From Streptomyces sp. NBC_00510 (GTDB taxonomy: Bacteria > Actinomycetota > Actinomycetes > Streptomycetales > Streptomycetaceae), in NCBI GenBank assembly GCA_036013505.1, contig CP107851.1, positions 5,792,001 through 5,856,000 of the forward strand: a stretch of 64,000 bases of DNA, in the 5' to 3' direction. This document shows, in pieces, positions 42,077 to 49,720 of this stretch (position 1 is the first letter of the stretch; each line of letters starts with the position of its first letter). The notes under the pieces were generated by a model that saw only the letters and a list, made by a program, of their open reading frames with translations, searched no databases and was not told the origin of the DNA. The position numbers were made by a program, and so were the translations under genes.

Positions 42077-42493
42077 ATGGACATCACGCTGTCACAGTGC
42101 TTCATCGCCGTCGACGACCACGACAAGGCGCTGCCCTTCTACCGCGACGTCCTCGGCCTGGAGGTCCGCAACGACGTCGGCTTCGAGGGCATGCGCTGGG
42201 TGACGGTCGGCTCGCCCGACCAGCCGGGCGTGGAGATCGTGCTCGAACCGCCCCTGGCGGACCCGGGCGCCTCCGACGCGGACAAGCGGGCCATGAGCGA
42301 GCTGCTGGCCAAGGGCATGCTGCGCGGGGTCATCTTCGCCACCGGTGACGTCGACGCCACCTTCGAGCGCATCCGCGACGCGGGCGGCGAGGTGCTCCAG
42401 GAGCCCATGGACCAGCCCTACGGCGTCCGTGACTGCGCCTTCCGCGACCCCTCCGGCAACCTGCTCCGCTTCAACCAGCGCAAGCCCGGCTGA
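42077..42493 (+). CDS. VOC-superfamily protein
   Basis: 138 residues from ATG 42077. The VOC fold is clear: SQCFIAVDDHDKALPFYRDVLGLEVRND (about residues 6-33), then GMLRGVIFATGDVDATFERI and YGVRDCAFRDPSGNLLRFNQ at the end. The expected first His ligand is a Cys/Phe position (SQCFIAV) and the final Glu is replaced by Arg (LLRFN), so a metal site looks incomplete. This suggests a binding rather than a catalytic member, or a resistance-type protein. Paired with the preceding AraC gene and probably also expressed from its own near-start promoter. Confidence 0.85.
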   Translation: MDITLSQCFIAVDDHDKALPFYRDVLGLEVRNDVGFEGMRWVTVGSPDQPGVEIVLEPPLADPGASDADKRAMSELLAKGMLRGVIFATGDVDATFERIRDAGGEVLQEPMDQPYGVRDCAFRDPSGNLLRFNQRKPG

Positions 42494-42642
42494 CGCCGGC
42501 GGTCCACGGGTGCCGGCAGGCGCCGGTTCCGGGCGTCACGGTCGCCGGAGCGGAGGGCGCGCGCCCGGCCGCTGGTCGCCGCTCGCGGGTGCGGCGCCTG
42601 TGACCGGGCTTTCCGCGCAGCACAGCGGCCCCACCGCAGGCT

Positions 42643-42936
42643 CCGCGGACGGCGGCGGGCGAAGGTGCGGGGTTGCCGTGCGGCGCGTATCGCCGCCCCT
42701 TGCGGCAAGCGGTGGGCGGCTTCCGTGACGGTGCCCTTGCCGGTGGCTGGTGGCCCGAAGTTCAGGCGGGTGGGTGGGAGACGGCCCGCCGCGGGCGCAG
42801 CGGACCCGCGGACGGCGGCGGGTTGCCGCACGGCGCGTACCCCCTGCGGCGTCCGTGATCCCGTGGTCCGGGGTTCGGGCGGGTGGGAGACCGGCCCCGC
42901 CGCAGGCGCAGCGGACCCGCGGACGGCGGCGGCGGG
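42643..42936. repeat. Imperfect tandem repeat in a 481-bp intergenic region
   Basis: CCGCGGACGGCGGCGG occurs exactly three times (42643-42658, 42806-42821, 42917-42932). GGTTGCCG[TG/CA]CGGCGCGTA occurs at 42671 and 42821, and a GGCGGGTGGGAGAC-type block recurs near 42764 and 42878. Unit length is about 110-150 bp, 2-3 degenerate copies. Both strands can fold strongly. 42494-42974 contains no gene. Confidence 0.65.
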
Positions 42937-42974
42937 TACCGCCGCCCGGAGGGTCCGCACCACGCCGGGAGGCG

Positions 42975-44015
42975 CTAGTTCTGGGCGGCCTCGGCCGCCG
43001 CCGTGGCGGCGGGTTCCGTCGCGTCGGGGAGGCGGCGACGGCGGCGGCGCTTGAGGAGGGCCCAGCGGCCGCGGGGGCCGGAGACCGTGCCGGCGGCCGC
43101 GGTGACCTCGGTGCCGGCCTCGCCCGCGGCTTCCGCGGCGGCCTGGGCCACCGGGAGGAAGCCCTCGCCGCGCCGGGCGTCGGGGCGCTCGTCCTCCTCG
43201 GGCCACAGCCCGACCGCGGAGCACAGCGTCGGCAGCATCGCCATGGCCGCGGTCGCGTAGCCCTCGGCCGACGGGTGGTAGTTGTCCGGGCCGAACATCT
43301 CGCGGGGGCGGGACTCGAACTCGGGCCCGAGCAGGTCGCCCAGCGACACGGTGCGGCCGCCGAGGCCGACCACCGCGATGGTCTGCGCGGCCGCGAGCTG
43401 GCGGCTCAGCCGCCGCGCGATCCAGCGCAGCGGCTGGTAGACCGGCTCGATCGTGCCCAGGTCGGGGCAGGTCCCGACGATCACCTCGCAGCCGGCCTCG
43501 CGCAGCCGCCGCACCGCGTCGGACAGCATCCGCACCGAGACGGCCAGCGGCATCCGCCGGGTCACGTCGTTCGCCCCGATCATGATCACGCACAGACCGG
43601 GCGCGGTACCGGGAGCGGGCCCCAGCAGAAGATCGACCTGGCGGGCCAGGTCGTCGGACTGTGCGCCGGGATTGGCCACGTTGACCAGCCGCACCGGCCG
43701 TTCCGCCACCGCCGCCACCCCGGACGCCAGCAGCGCGCCGGGGGTCTGGCTCGCCCGGTGCACCCCCTGCCCCGCCGCCGTGGAGTCGCCCACGAGGGCC
43801 AGCACGATCGGCCGCTCGTCGGTGCTCAGCGCGAAGGCGGCGCCGTAGACGCCGTCCGCGCGGGGCGGGACGGCGTCGGAGCCGCCCACGGTCCTGCGGG
43901 CGAGCGCGGCCTCGGTCAGCACGAGGCCGACCGCGGCGCCGCCCAGCAGCCCGATGCCGCCACCTCCGTACGCGGCGGCCGTCGCGATCCGCCGCGCCAC
44001 CCTTGCCCTGGACAA
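42975..44015 (-). CDS. SGNH/GDSL-family hydrolase
   Basis: 346 residues from TTG 44015, six bases after GGAGG; a farther TTG at 44066 has no ribosome site. A basic N-terminus and a membrane helix at about 15-38 (ATAAAYGGGGIGLLGGAAVGLVL) anchor it. SGNH blocks: LALVGDSTAAGQG with the nucleophilic Ser (about 73-85), NVANPGAQSDDL with Gly, IMIGANDVTRR with Asn (about 147-157), and DNYHPSAEGYATAA with the catalytic Asp-His pair (about 245-258). An Arg/Ala-rich tail follows. It should be an extracytoplasmic esterase or lipase. It reads toward the repeat region at 42.5-42.9 kb. The rare TTG start may keep expression low. Confidence 0.9.
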   Translation of the reverse strand: MSRARVARRIATAAAYGGGGIGLLGGAAVGLVLTEAALARRTVGGSDAVPPRADGVYGAAFALSTDERPIVLALVGDSTAAGQGVHRASQTPGALLASGVAAVAERPVRLVNVANPGAQSDDLARQVDLLLGPAPGTAPGLCVIMIGANDVTRRMPLAVSVRMLSDAVRRLREAGCEVIVGTCPDLGTIEPVYQPLRWIARRLSRQLAAAQTIAVVGLGGRTVSLGDLLGPEFESRPREMFGPDNYHPSAEGYATAAMAMLPTLCSAVGLWPEEDERPDARRGEGFLPVAQAAAEAAGEAGTEVTAAAGTVSGPRGRWALLKRRRRRRLPDATEPAATAAAEAAQN

Positions 44016-44116
44016 CGTCCACCTCCCGCGCCGGGTGTGCGGACCCTCGTGGCCCGACCCGTACAACGATTTGTTGCCCCGTCCGATGCCCGCCGCAACC
44101 GCTGGGCGGCCCGGAC

Positions 44117-44953
44117 TCAGGTCAGCCGCTGCTGTGCGACGAACCAGGCGAGCTGGGTGCGGTTGGCGGTTCCGGTGGACTCCATCAGGGACCGGATCCT
44201 GCGCTGCAGCGTGCGCAGGGATATCCCCAGCTGGGAGGCGATCGCCTTGTCGGGCAGCCCGGACATCAGCAGCGAGAGCAGCTGCTCGTCGAGCTCGGGG
44301 GAGCCGGGGAACTCCGGGTCCTCCTCGGTCTCGCCGAGCGAGGGCATGCGCAGCGGTGTGCCGCGCAGCCAGCGGTCCTCGAAGAGCTCCAGCAGCGCGT
44401 CGACCAGCACCGAGGGGTGGAGCAGCAGCAGGCCGGCGGAGGAGACCACGGACCGGTCGCGGCCGCCGGACAGCGGCAGCAGCGCCCGCTCGGCGTCGAC
44501 GATCATCAGCTTCATCGGCACGGTCGGCGCCGCCCGGGCCAGTTCGCCCGGCTCGACGAAGCCCGGCATGTCGGCCGCCCCGGGGTACACCAGGGCCGTC
44601 GTCTCGTACAGGGAGCGGTACTCGACCCCGGCGGTCAGCCGCTCCTTCTGCACGACGTTGCCCGCCGCGGCGACGTACGGCGGCCGCACGAAGGTCAGCA
44701 CCTCCTTGCGGGCCTCGCGCTGCAGCTGCTCGATCATGTGCTGCTGCTCCGTCTCGCCGTGGATCACCTCGGCGATCCCGCCCGGCATCACCGGCTCGGC
44801 CGGCCGGGACGGGCGCACGGCGGCGAGCGCCGTGAGCCGTTCCCGCACGGAGGCGAGGCCGGACTCCACGGCGGCCAGGCCGCTGAGGGCGGCGGCGTAG
44901 TCGGTGTTGCCCGTGCCCGCTTCGGTGGTGTCCGGGTGTTTCTGGTCAGGCAT
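44117..44953 (-). CDS. LuxR-type HTH regulator with effector-like N-terminal domain
   Basis: 278 residues from ATG 44953; an open frame extends farther up but is not coding. The C-terminal LuxR/FixJ HTH spans about residues 218-275: DEQLLSLLMSGLPDKAIASQLGISLRTLQRRIRSLMESTG, ending TQLAWFVAQQ. The N-terminal half has a short helical part with HMIEQLQREARKEVLTFVRPPY. This resembles the TrmB/PLD-like sensor of actinobacterial LuxR proteins, with YRSLYETTAL and LMIVDAERALLPLSGG as strands. No response-regulator receiver is present. A widely spaced 9-bp inverted repeat surrounds its promoter. It precedes divergently the cystathionine beta-synthase gene. Confidence 0.87.
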   Translation of the reverse strand: MPDQKHPDTTEAGTGNTDYAAALSGLAAVESGLASVRERLTALAAVRPSRPAEPVMPGGIAEVIHGETEQQHMIEQLQREARKEVLTFVRPPYVAAAGNVVQKERLTAGVEYRSLYETTALVYPGAADMPGFVEPGELARAAPTVPMKLMIVDAERALLPLSGGRDRSVVSSAGLLLLHPSVLVDALLELFEDRWLRGTPLRMPSLGETEEDPEFPGSPELDEQLLSLLMSGLPDKAIASQLGISLRTLQRRIRSLMESTGTANRTQLAWFVAQQRLT

Positions 44954-44963
44954 TGCCCACCCC

Positions 44964-45033
44964 CCGGTTGTATAAGCCCGGTGTCGTAACAGCGACGTGT
45001 CGTGATCGCGCCACGGTGTGACTCTACAACCGG
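44964..45033. promoter_or_regulatory. Widely spaced exact inverted repeat CCGGTTGTA...TACAACCGG
   Basis: 9-bp arms at 44964-44972 and 45025-45033, 52 nt apart, flank the divergent promoter region of the LuxR-type gene and the cystathionine beta-synthase gene. Confidence 0.4.
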
Positions 45034-45152
45034 ACCTTCCGGGGCGTACGTAACACCAACTGTGAAGCATGCGGCCCCCGGTGCCGGCGTGGGCGACCCC
45101 CCACCGGAAAACCGCTTACCCTGGCCTCACAATCACGGAGAACCCGGAGACA

Positions 45153-46541
45153 ATGGTGCAGTTCCACGACTCGATGATCAGCCTCGTCGGCAACACCCCG
45201 CTGGTGAGGCTCAACAGCGTGACGGCAGGAATCCAGGCGACCGTCCTGGCCAAGGTCGAGTACTTCAACCCCGGCGGTTCGGTCAAGGACCGCATCGCGC
45301 TGCGGATGATCGAGGCCGCGGAGAAGAGCGGCGAGCTCAAGCCCGGCGGCACGATCGTGGAGCCCACCTCGGGCAACACGGGCGTCGGCCTGGCGATCGT
45401 GGCCCAGCAGAAGGGCTACCACTGCATCTTCGTCTGCCCCGACAAGGTCTCCGCGGACAAGATCAACGTTATGCGGGCCTACGGCGCCGAGGTCGTGGTC
45501 TGCCCCACCGCCGTGGACCCCGAGCACCCGGACTCGTACTACAACGTCTCCGACCGGCTGGTGCGCGAGACCCCGAACGCCTGGAAGCCCGACCAGTACA
45601 GCAACCCCAACAACCCGGCCTCGCACTACCACTCCACCGGCCCCGAGCTGTGGGAGCAGACCGAGGGGAAGATCACGCACTTCGTGGCGGGCGTCGGCAC
45701 CGGCGGCACCATCTCCGGCACCGGCCGCTACCTGAAGGACGCCTCGGACGGCAGGGTGAAGGTCATCGGCGCCGACCCGGAGGGCTCCGTCTACAGCGGC
45801 GGCTCCGGCCGGCCGTACCTCGTCGAGGGCGTCGGTGAGGACTTCTGGCCCACCGCCTACGACCGCACCGTCGCGGACGAGATCGTCGCGGTCTCGGACA
45901 AGGACTCCTTCCAGATGACCCGCCGCCTGGCCAAGGAGGAGGGCCTGCTCGTCGGCGGCTCCTGCGGCATGGCGGTCGTCGCGGCGCTCCGCGTGGCCGA
46001 GCGGCTCGGCCCGGACGACGTCGTGGTCGTCCTGCTGCCGGACTCCGGCCGCGGCTACCTCTCGAAGATCTTCAACGACGAGTGGATGGCCGACTACGGC
46101 TTCCTGGAGGAGGGCACCGGCCAGGCCCGCGTCTCCGACGTGCTGGACCGCAAGGACGGCGGCATCCCGCAGCTGGTGCACATGCACCCCGAGGAGACGG
46201 TCGGCCAGGCCATCGAGGTGCTGCGCGAGTACGGCGTCTCGCAGATGCCGATCGTGAAGCCGGGCGCCGGGCACCCCGACGTCATGGCCGCCGAGGTCAT
46301 CGGTTCCGTCGTGGAGCGGGAGCTGCTCGACGCGCTGTTCACCAAGCGCGCCACCCTGGACGACCCGCTGGAGCGGCACATGAGCGCGCCGCTGCCGCAG
46401 GTGGGCTCCGGCGAGCCGGTCGGCGACCTGATGGCCGTGCTGGGCTCGGCCGACGCGGCGATCGTGCTGGTCGAGGGCAAGCCGACGGGCGTGGTCAGCC
46501 GCCAGGACCTGCTCGCCTTCCTCGCGGAAGAGGCCAAGTAG
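45153..46541 (+). CDS. Cystathionine beta-synthase
   Basis: 462 residues from ATG 45153 (GGAG upstream). PLP enzyme joining serine and homocysteine in reverse transsulfuration. The PLP Lys is in NPGGSVKDRIALRM (about 41-54); the substrate loop TSGNTGVGLAI is at about 71-81, and the PLP-phosphate loop GVGTGGTISGTGRYL at about 179-193. The ending of the core (VVLLPDSGRGYLSKIFNDEW) distinguishes CBS from plain cysteine synthase. A C-terminal CBS-domain pair (about 335-460) includes VGQAIEVLREYGVSQMPIV and VSRQDLLAFL and probably binds an adenosyl ligand. Start context is divergent from a LuxR regulator. Confidence 0.93.
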   Translation: MVQFHDSMISLVGNTPLVRLNSVTAGIQATVLAKVEYFNPGGSVKDRIALRMIEAAEKSGELKPGGTIVEPTSGNTGVGLAIVAQQKGYHCIFVCPDKVSADKINVMRAYGAEVVVCPTAVDPEHPDSYYNVSDRLVRETPNAWKPDQYSNPNNPASHYHSTGPELWEQTEGKITHFVAGVGTGGTISGTGRYLKDASDGRVKVIGADPEGSVYSGGSGRPYLVEGVGEDFWPTAYDRTVADEIVAVSDKDSFQMTRRLAKEEGLLVGGSCGMAVVAALRVAERLGPDDVVVVLLPDSGRGYLSKIFNDEWMADYGFLEEGTGQARVSDVLDRKDGGIPQLVHMHPEETVGQAIEVLREYGVSQMPIVKPGAGHPDVMAAEVIGSVVERELLDALFTKRATLDDPLERHMSAPLPQVGSGEPVGDLMAVLGSADAAIVLVEGKPTGVVSRQDLLAFLAEEAK

Positions 46542-46855
46542 CGGCACCCGGGACGACTCCGGGACGTCCCCGGCAGGTCCGCCACGGGTTCGCGGAAGTG
46601 GTACACCCACGTCACGTGGTCGCAGCACGCGCTTAACACGGGTCCGGCACATTGGTGGATGTCGGCGGACGGCACACCGGTCGCCCGGTCGACACCACGG
46701 ATGTGGCGCCAAGGACCTCCGGAGCGGCTCCCGGACCTCCATGGTGACCCCAGGACGTGTGGCCCGGCCCTGATCCGGCCCACGTCCCTCGCGGGGACCG
46801 CCGTCGTCCCGCCCCCCGGGTGACCGGGGGTGCGGCGGTTCCCGCGCAATCTGTG

Positions 46856-46891
46856 GAAGAGCGGTCCGCGTCCCCGCGCGGGCCGCTCTTC
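46856..46891 (+). promoter_or_regulatory. Hairpin just upstream of the monophosphatase gene
   Basis: 9-bp arms GAAGAGCGG/CCGCTCTTC (46856-46864, 46883-46891) with an inner C/G stem, ending 16 nt before the GTG at 46908. It could end read-through from cystathionine beta-synthase or act as an attenuator. The rest of 46542-46855 shows no gene. Confidence 0.45.
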
Positions 46892-46907
46892 TGGTTGAGT
46901 GGCCGCC

Positions 46908-47729
46908 GTGATCAGCGCACAGACGTTCGCAGCCGTCGAGGAGTCCATACGCACCGTGGCCGACGAGGAGGCGCTCGCCCGCTTCGGCCGCCTCGCCGAG
47001 GGCGACGTCGACGAGAAGAAGGGCCCGCTGGACCTCGTCACGGTCGCCGACCGCCGGGTCGAGGAACGCCTCACCGGTACGCTCACCCGCCTGCTGCCGG
47101 GCTCCGCCGTCATCGGCGAGGAGGCCGTGCACGCCGACCCCGCGCTGCTCGGGGCGCTGCTGGGCGAGGCTCCCGTCTGGATCGTCGACCCGGTCGACGG
47201 CACCTCCAACTTCGTCCGCGGCGACTCCTCGTTCGTCACCCAGGTCGCCCTCGCCGCGCGCGGTGAGCTGCTCGCCTCCTGGACGTACCGGCCCGTCGAC
47301 GGGGTCCTTGCCACCGCCCGGCGCGGGGAGGGCGCGCACGTGGGCGGCCGTCCGCTGCGGCTGGGCACCGGCGGCGCCCAGGACGCGGACGAGGTGCTGC
47401 TGGTGGCCGGCGCCCGGCCCGCGCACCTCACCGCCGACCAGCACCGGAGGCTGTACGAGCTGGGGGCCGCGCACGGCGTCAAGCCCTGGGCGAGCGGTTC
47501 CGCCGGCTGCGACTACCTCGACGTCGCGCTCGGGCGGCTCGACGCGGCCACCTACGCCTACGACAACCCCTGGGACCACTCCGCCGGCGTCCTGCTGGTC
47601 GCCGAGGCGGGCGGAACGGTGCTGGGCGCGGACGGGCTGCCGTTCCGCATGGCCGCCGGGCCGCTGCCCTTCGCCGCGGCACGCGACGAGACCGCGGCCC
47701 GCCGCGTCGTGGCACTGCTCACGGCGTAG
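46908..47729 (+). CDS. Inositol monophosphatase family protein
   Basis: 273 residues from GTG 46908 (GTG 46899 adds three codons). Mg-dependent phosphatase fold: VIGEEAVHAD (about 66-75) gives the first metal Glu, DPVDGTSNFVRGDSSF (about 90-105) the DPxDGTxNF signature, and WDHSAGVLLVAEAGG (about 219-233) the last metal Asp. It may act on inositol phosphate, histidinol phosphate or 3'-phosphoadenosine-5'-phosphate; the last would suit the neighbouring sulfur-metabolism gene. The substrate is not decidable. The convergent membrane-protein gene ends 31 bp away. Confidence 0.9.
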   Translation: MISAQTFAAVEESIRTVADEEALARFGRLAEGDVDEKKGPLDLVTVADRRVEERLTGTLTRLLPGSAVIGEEAVHADPALLGALLGEAPVWIVDPVDGTSNFVRGDSSFVTQVALAARGELLASWTYRPVDGVLATARRGEGAHVGGRPLRLGTGGAQDADEVLLVAGARPAHLTADQHRRLYELGAAHGVKPWASGSAGCDYLDVALGRLDAATYAYDNPWDHSAGVLLVAEAGGTVLGADGLPFRMAAGPLPFAAARDETAARRVVALLTA

Positions 47730-47760
47730 GGCCGCCGGGCGCCGTCGGGACGGCGGCCCG

Positions 47761-48207
47761 TCAGTCCTCCCAGGCGTCGTCGTCCTTCGTGCGGCGGTGG
47801 CCGCTGCCCCGCTCGTTGAACAGCCATCCCAGTGAATGGGCGGCATTGACGGCGACGATGCCGACCCAGGCGACGAGGAGCCCGGGCAGGTCGCCCTTGT
47901 CGGCCGCGATGGCGGACAGCGGGATCGCCATGATCAAGGAGAACGCCCCGAAGCCGTAGCGGGCGCCGAAACGGCCGCCCCCATGGCCGCGCGCCTCCGG
48001 GCCGACCCGGCGCCCGGCACGGGCGAACGCCGTCTGGTGCTCGGCCAGTTCGCGGCGTACCCGCCGCTCGACCTGGGAGTCGATGCGCCGGTCCATCTTC
48101 TCCAGGAAGGAGTCGATGAGGGCCGACTCGTACTCCTCCCCCAAGTCCTTGCGCGCCTGGATGGTGGCGGCGAATTCCTTCTTGAGCTCTGGGTCAAGGG
48201 CGTCCAT
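47761..48207 (-). CDS. Small two-helix membrane protein with charged N-terminus
   Basis: 148 residues from ATG 48207; the open frame upstream overlaps the acyl-CoA synthetase antisense and is not coding. Residues 1-65 are charged and helical (KEFAATIQARKDLGEEYESALIDSFLEKMDRRIDSQV), probably a coiled coil in the cytoplasm. Two membrane helices at about 88-125 (YGFGAFSLIMAIPLSAIAA; LPGLLVAWVGIVAVNAAHSLGWLF) are followed by a short basic and acidic tail. The layout resembles small integral membrane proteins commonly encoded in Streptomyces; no family name is certain. No signal peptide. Confidence 0.8.
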   Translation of the reverse strand: MDALDPELKKEFAATIQARKDLGEEYESALIDSFLEKMDRRIDSQVERRVRRELAEHQTAFARAGRRVGPEARGHGGGRFGARYGFGAFSLIMAIPLSAIAADKGDLPGLLVAWVGIVAVNAAHSLGWLFNERGSGHRRTKDDDAWED

Positions 48208-48280
48208 GACGCCACCGTACGGACCGGTCGGCCCGGTGGCACTGGGGGAAACCCCCGAACCTTCCCGGAGGTCGCCCCAG

Positions 48281-48286
48281 TAGGGT
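48281..48286 (+). promoter_or_regulatory. -10 hexamer TAGGGT, leaderless spacing
   Basis: Ends 6 nt before the GTG at 48293. Confidence 0.55.
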
Positions 48287-48292
48287 CGTGGG

Positions 48293-49645
48293 GTGACCGG
48301 ACACGCGCCGCGCCTGCTGACCGCCCTCCACCACGCCCCGTCCGACCGCCCCGACGCGGTCACCGTCGACGGACGCACCTGCTCGCGCGAGGAACTGCTC
48401 GGTGCCGCGGGCGCCTTCGCGGCGCGCGTCGCGGGCGCCCCGGCGGTCGCCGTGCACGCCGCGCCGTCCCTGGAGACGGTCGTGGCGGTCGTCGGCGGCC
48501 TCCTCGCGGGCGTCCCGGTCGTCCCGGTGCCGCCCGACGCGGGACCGGCCGAGCGCGACCACATCCTGCGCGACTCCGGGGCCGTGCAGGCGCCCCCGGT
48601 CGTGCTCACCGAGCGCCGGTCCTGGGACGCCCCCGAGCCGGACCCGGACACGGCGGCCCTCGTCCTGTACACCTCGGGCACCACCGGGGCGCCCAAGGGC
48701 GTGCTGGTCCCCCGCCGCGCGGTCGCCGCCGGACTCGACGCCCTCGCCGGTGCCTGGGAGTGGACGCCGGAGGACACCCTCGTCCACGGCCTGCCGCTGT
48801 TCCACGTGCACGGTCTCGTGCTCGGCGTGCTCGGCGCGCTGCGCACCGGGAGCCGTCTGGTCCACACCGGCCGCCCCACCCCGCAGGCGTACGCGGCGGC
48901 GGGCGGCAGCCTCTACTTCGGCGTGCCGACCGTCTGGGGCCGGGTCGCGGGGGACCCGGAGTCCGCCAGGGCGCTGCGTGGCGCCCGCTTGCTGGTCTCC
49001 GGCAGCGCGCCGCTGCCGGCACCGGTCTTCCGCGAGCTGGAGGCGCTGACCGGGCAGCGGCCGGTCGAGCGCTACGGCATGACGGAGACCCTGATCACGG
49101 TCAGCACCCGGGCGGCCGGTGAGCGGCGCCCCGGCTCCGTCGGGCTGCCGCTGCCGGGGATCCGCACCCGGATCGCGGCCGAGCCGGGTGCGGAGATCGG
49201 CGAGCTCCAGCTCACCGGTCCCACCCTCTTCGACGGCTACCTGGGACGGCCGGAGGCGACCGCGGCCTCGTACACCGAGGACGGCTGGTTCCGCACCGGG
49301 GACATCGCGTCGATCGAGCCGGACGGCATGCACCGTATCGTCGGCCGGGCCTCCACCGACCTGATCAAGTCCGGTGGCTACCGGATCGGCGCGGGCGAGG
49401 TGGAGAACGCCCTGCTGGACCACCCCGCGGTGCGCGAGGCGGCCGTGGTGGGCGTCCCGCACACCGACCTCGGCCAGGAGATCGTGGCCTACGTGGTGGC
49501 GGACGGGGTGGGCGAGCGCGAGCTGATCGACTTCGTGGCCGGTCACCTGTCGGTGCACAAGCGCCCGCGCAAGGTCCGCTTCCTGACCGAACTGCCGCGC
49601 AACGCGATGGGCAAGCCGCAGAAGAAGCTGCTGCCGCCCGTGTGA
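48293..49645 (+). CDS. Acyl-CoA synthetase (ANL superfamily, malonyl-CoA-synthetase-like)
   Basis: 450 residues from GTG 48293. Activates a carboxylic acid as acyl-AMP then as acyl-CoA. P-loop YTSGTTGAPKG at about 124-134; A5 motif YGMTETL (about 260-266); GWFRTGD with the adenylate-binding Asp (about 328-334); hinge in IVGRASTDLIKSGGYRIG; final catalytic Lys in NAMGKPQKK near the C-terminus. The short length and the VPTVWGRVAGD pocket region resemble MatB-type malonyl/methylmalonyl-CoA synthetases, but other short dicarboxylates or fatty acids are possible. It has its own -10 six bases before the start and no ribosome site. Confidence 0.9.
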   Translation: MTGHAPRLLTALHHAPSDRPDAVTVDGRTCSREELLGAAGAFAARVAGAPAVAVHAAPSLETVVAVVGGLLAGVPVVPVPPDAGPAERDHILRDSGAVQAPPVVLTERRSWDAPEPDPDTAALVLYTSGTTGAPKGVLVPRRAVAAGLDALAGAWEWTPEDTLVHGLPLFHVHGLVLGVLGALRTGSRLVHTGRPTPQAYAAAGGSLYFGVPTVWGRVAGDPESARALRGARLLVSGSAPLPAPVFRELEALTGQRPVERYGMTETLITVSTRAAGERRPGSVGLPLPGIRTRIAAEPGAEIGELQLTGPTLFDGYLGRPEATAASYTEDGWFRTGDIASIEPDGMHRIVGRASTDLIKSGGYRIGAGEVENALLDHPAVREAAVVGVPHTDLGQEIVAYVVADGVGERELIDFVAGHLSVHKRPRKVRFLTELPRNAMGKPQKKLLPPV

Positions 49646-49664
49646 GCCGGAGCGCCTTGCCCTC

Positions 49665-49682
49665 CTGCATAGAATCATGCAG
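49665..49682. promoter_or_regulatory. Operator candidate CTGCAT-N6-ATGCAG over a -10
   Basis: A perfect 6-bp inverted repeat whose centre covers TAGAAT (49670-49675), a consensus Streptomyces -10 upstream of the RpiR regulator. Suggests autoregulation. Confidence 0.5.
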
Positions 49683-49720
49683 AGTCATCGGCACATGAAT
49701 GGCCGACCGGAGAGGGCGTC

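Noticed and set aside
42494..42974. CRISPR array
   Set aside because: Copies are few, degenerate and unevenly spaced, with no cas genes; this is an imperfect tandem repeat.
45024..47846. A 940-residue open frame antisense to cystathionine beta-synthase and the monophosphatase
   Set aside because: Both sense genes are unmistakable; the antisense product is low-complexity and has no recognisable fold.
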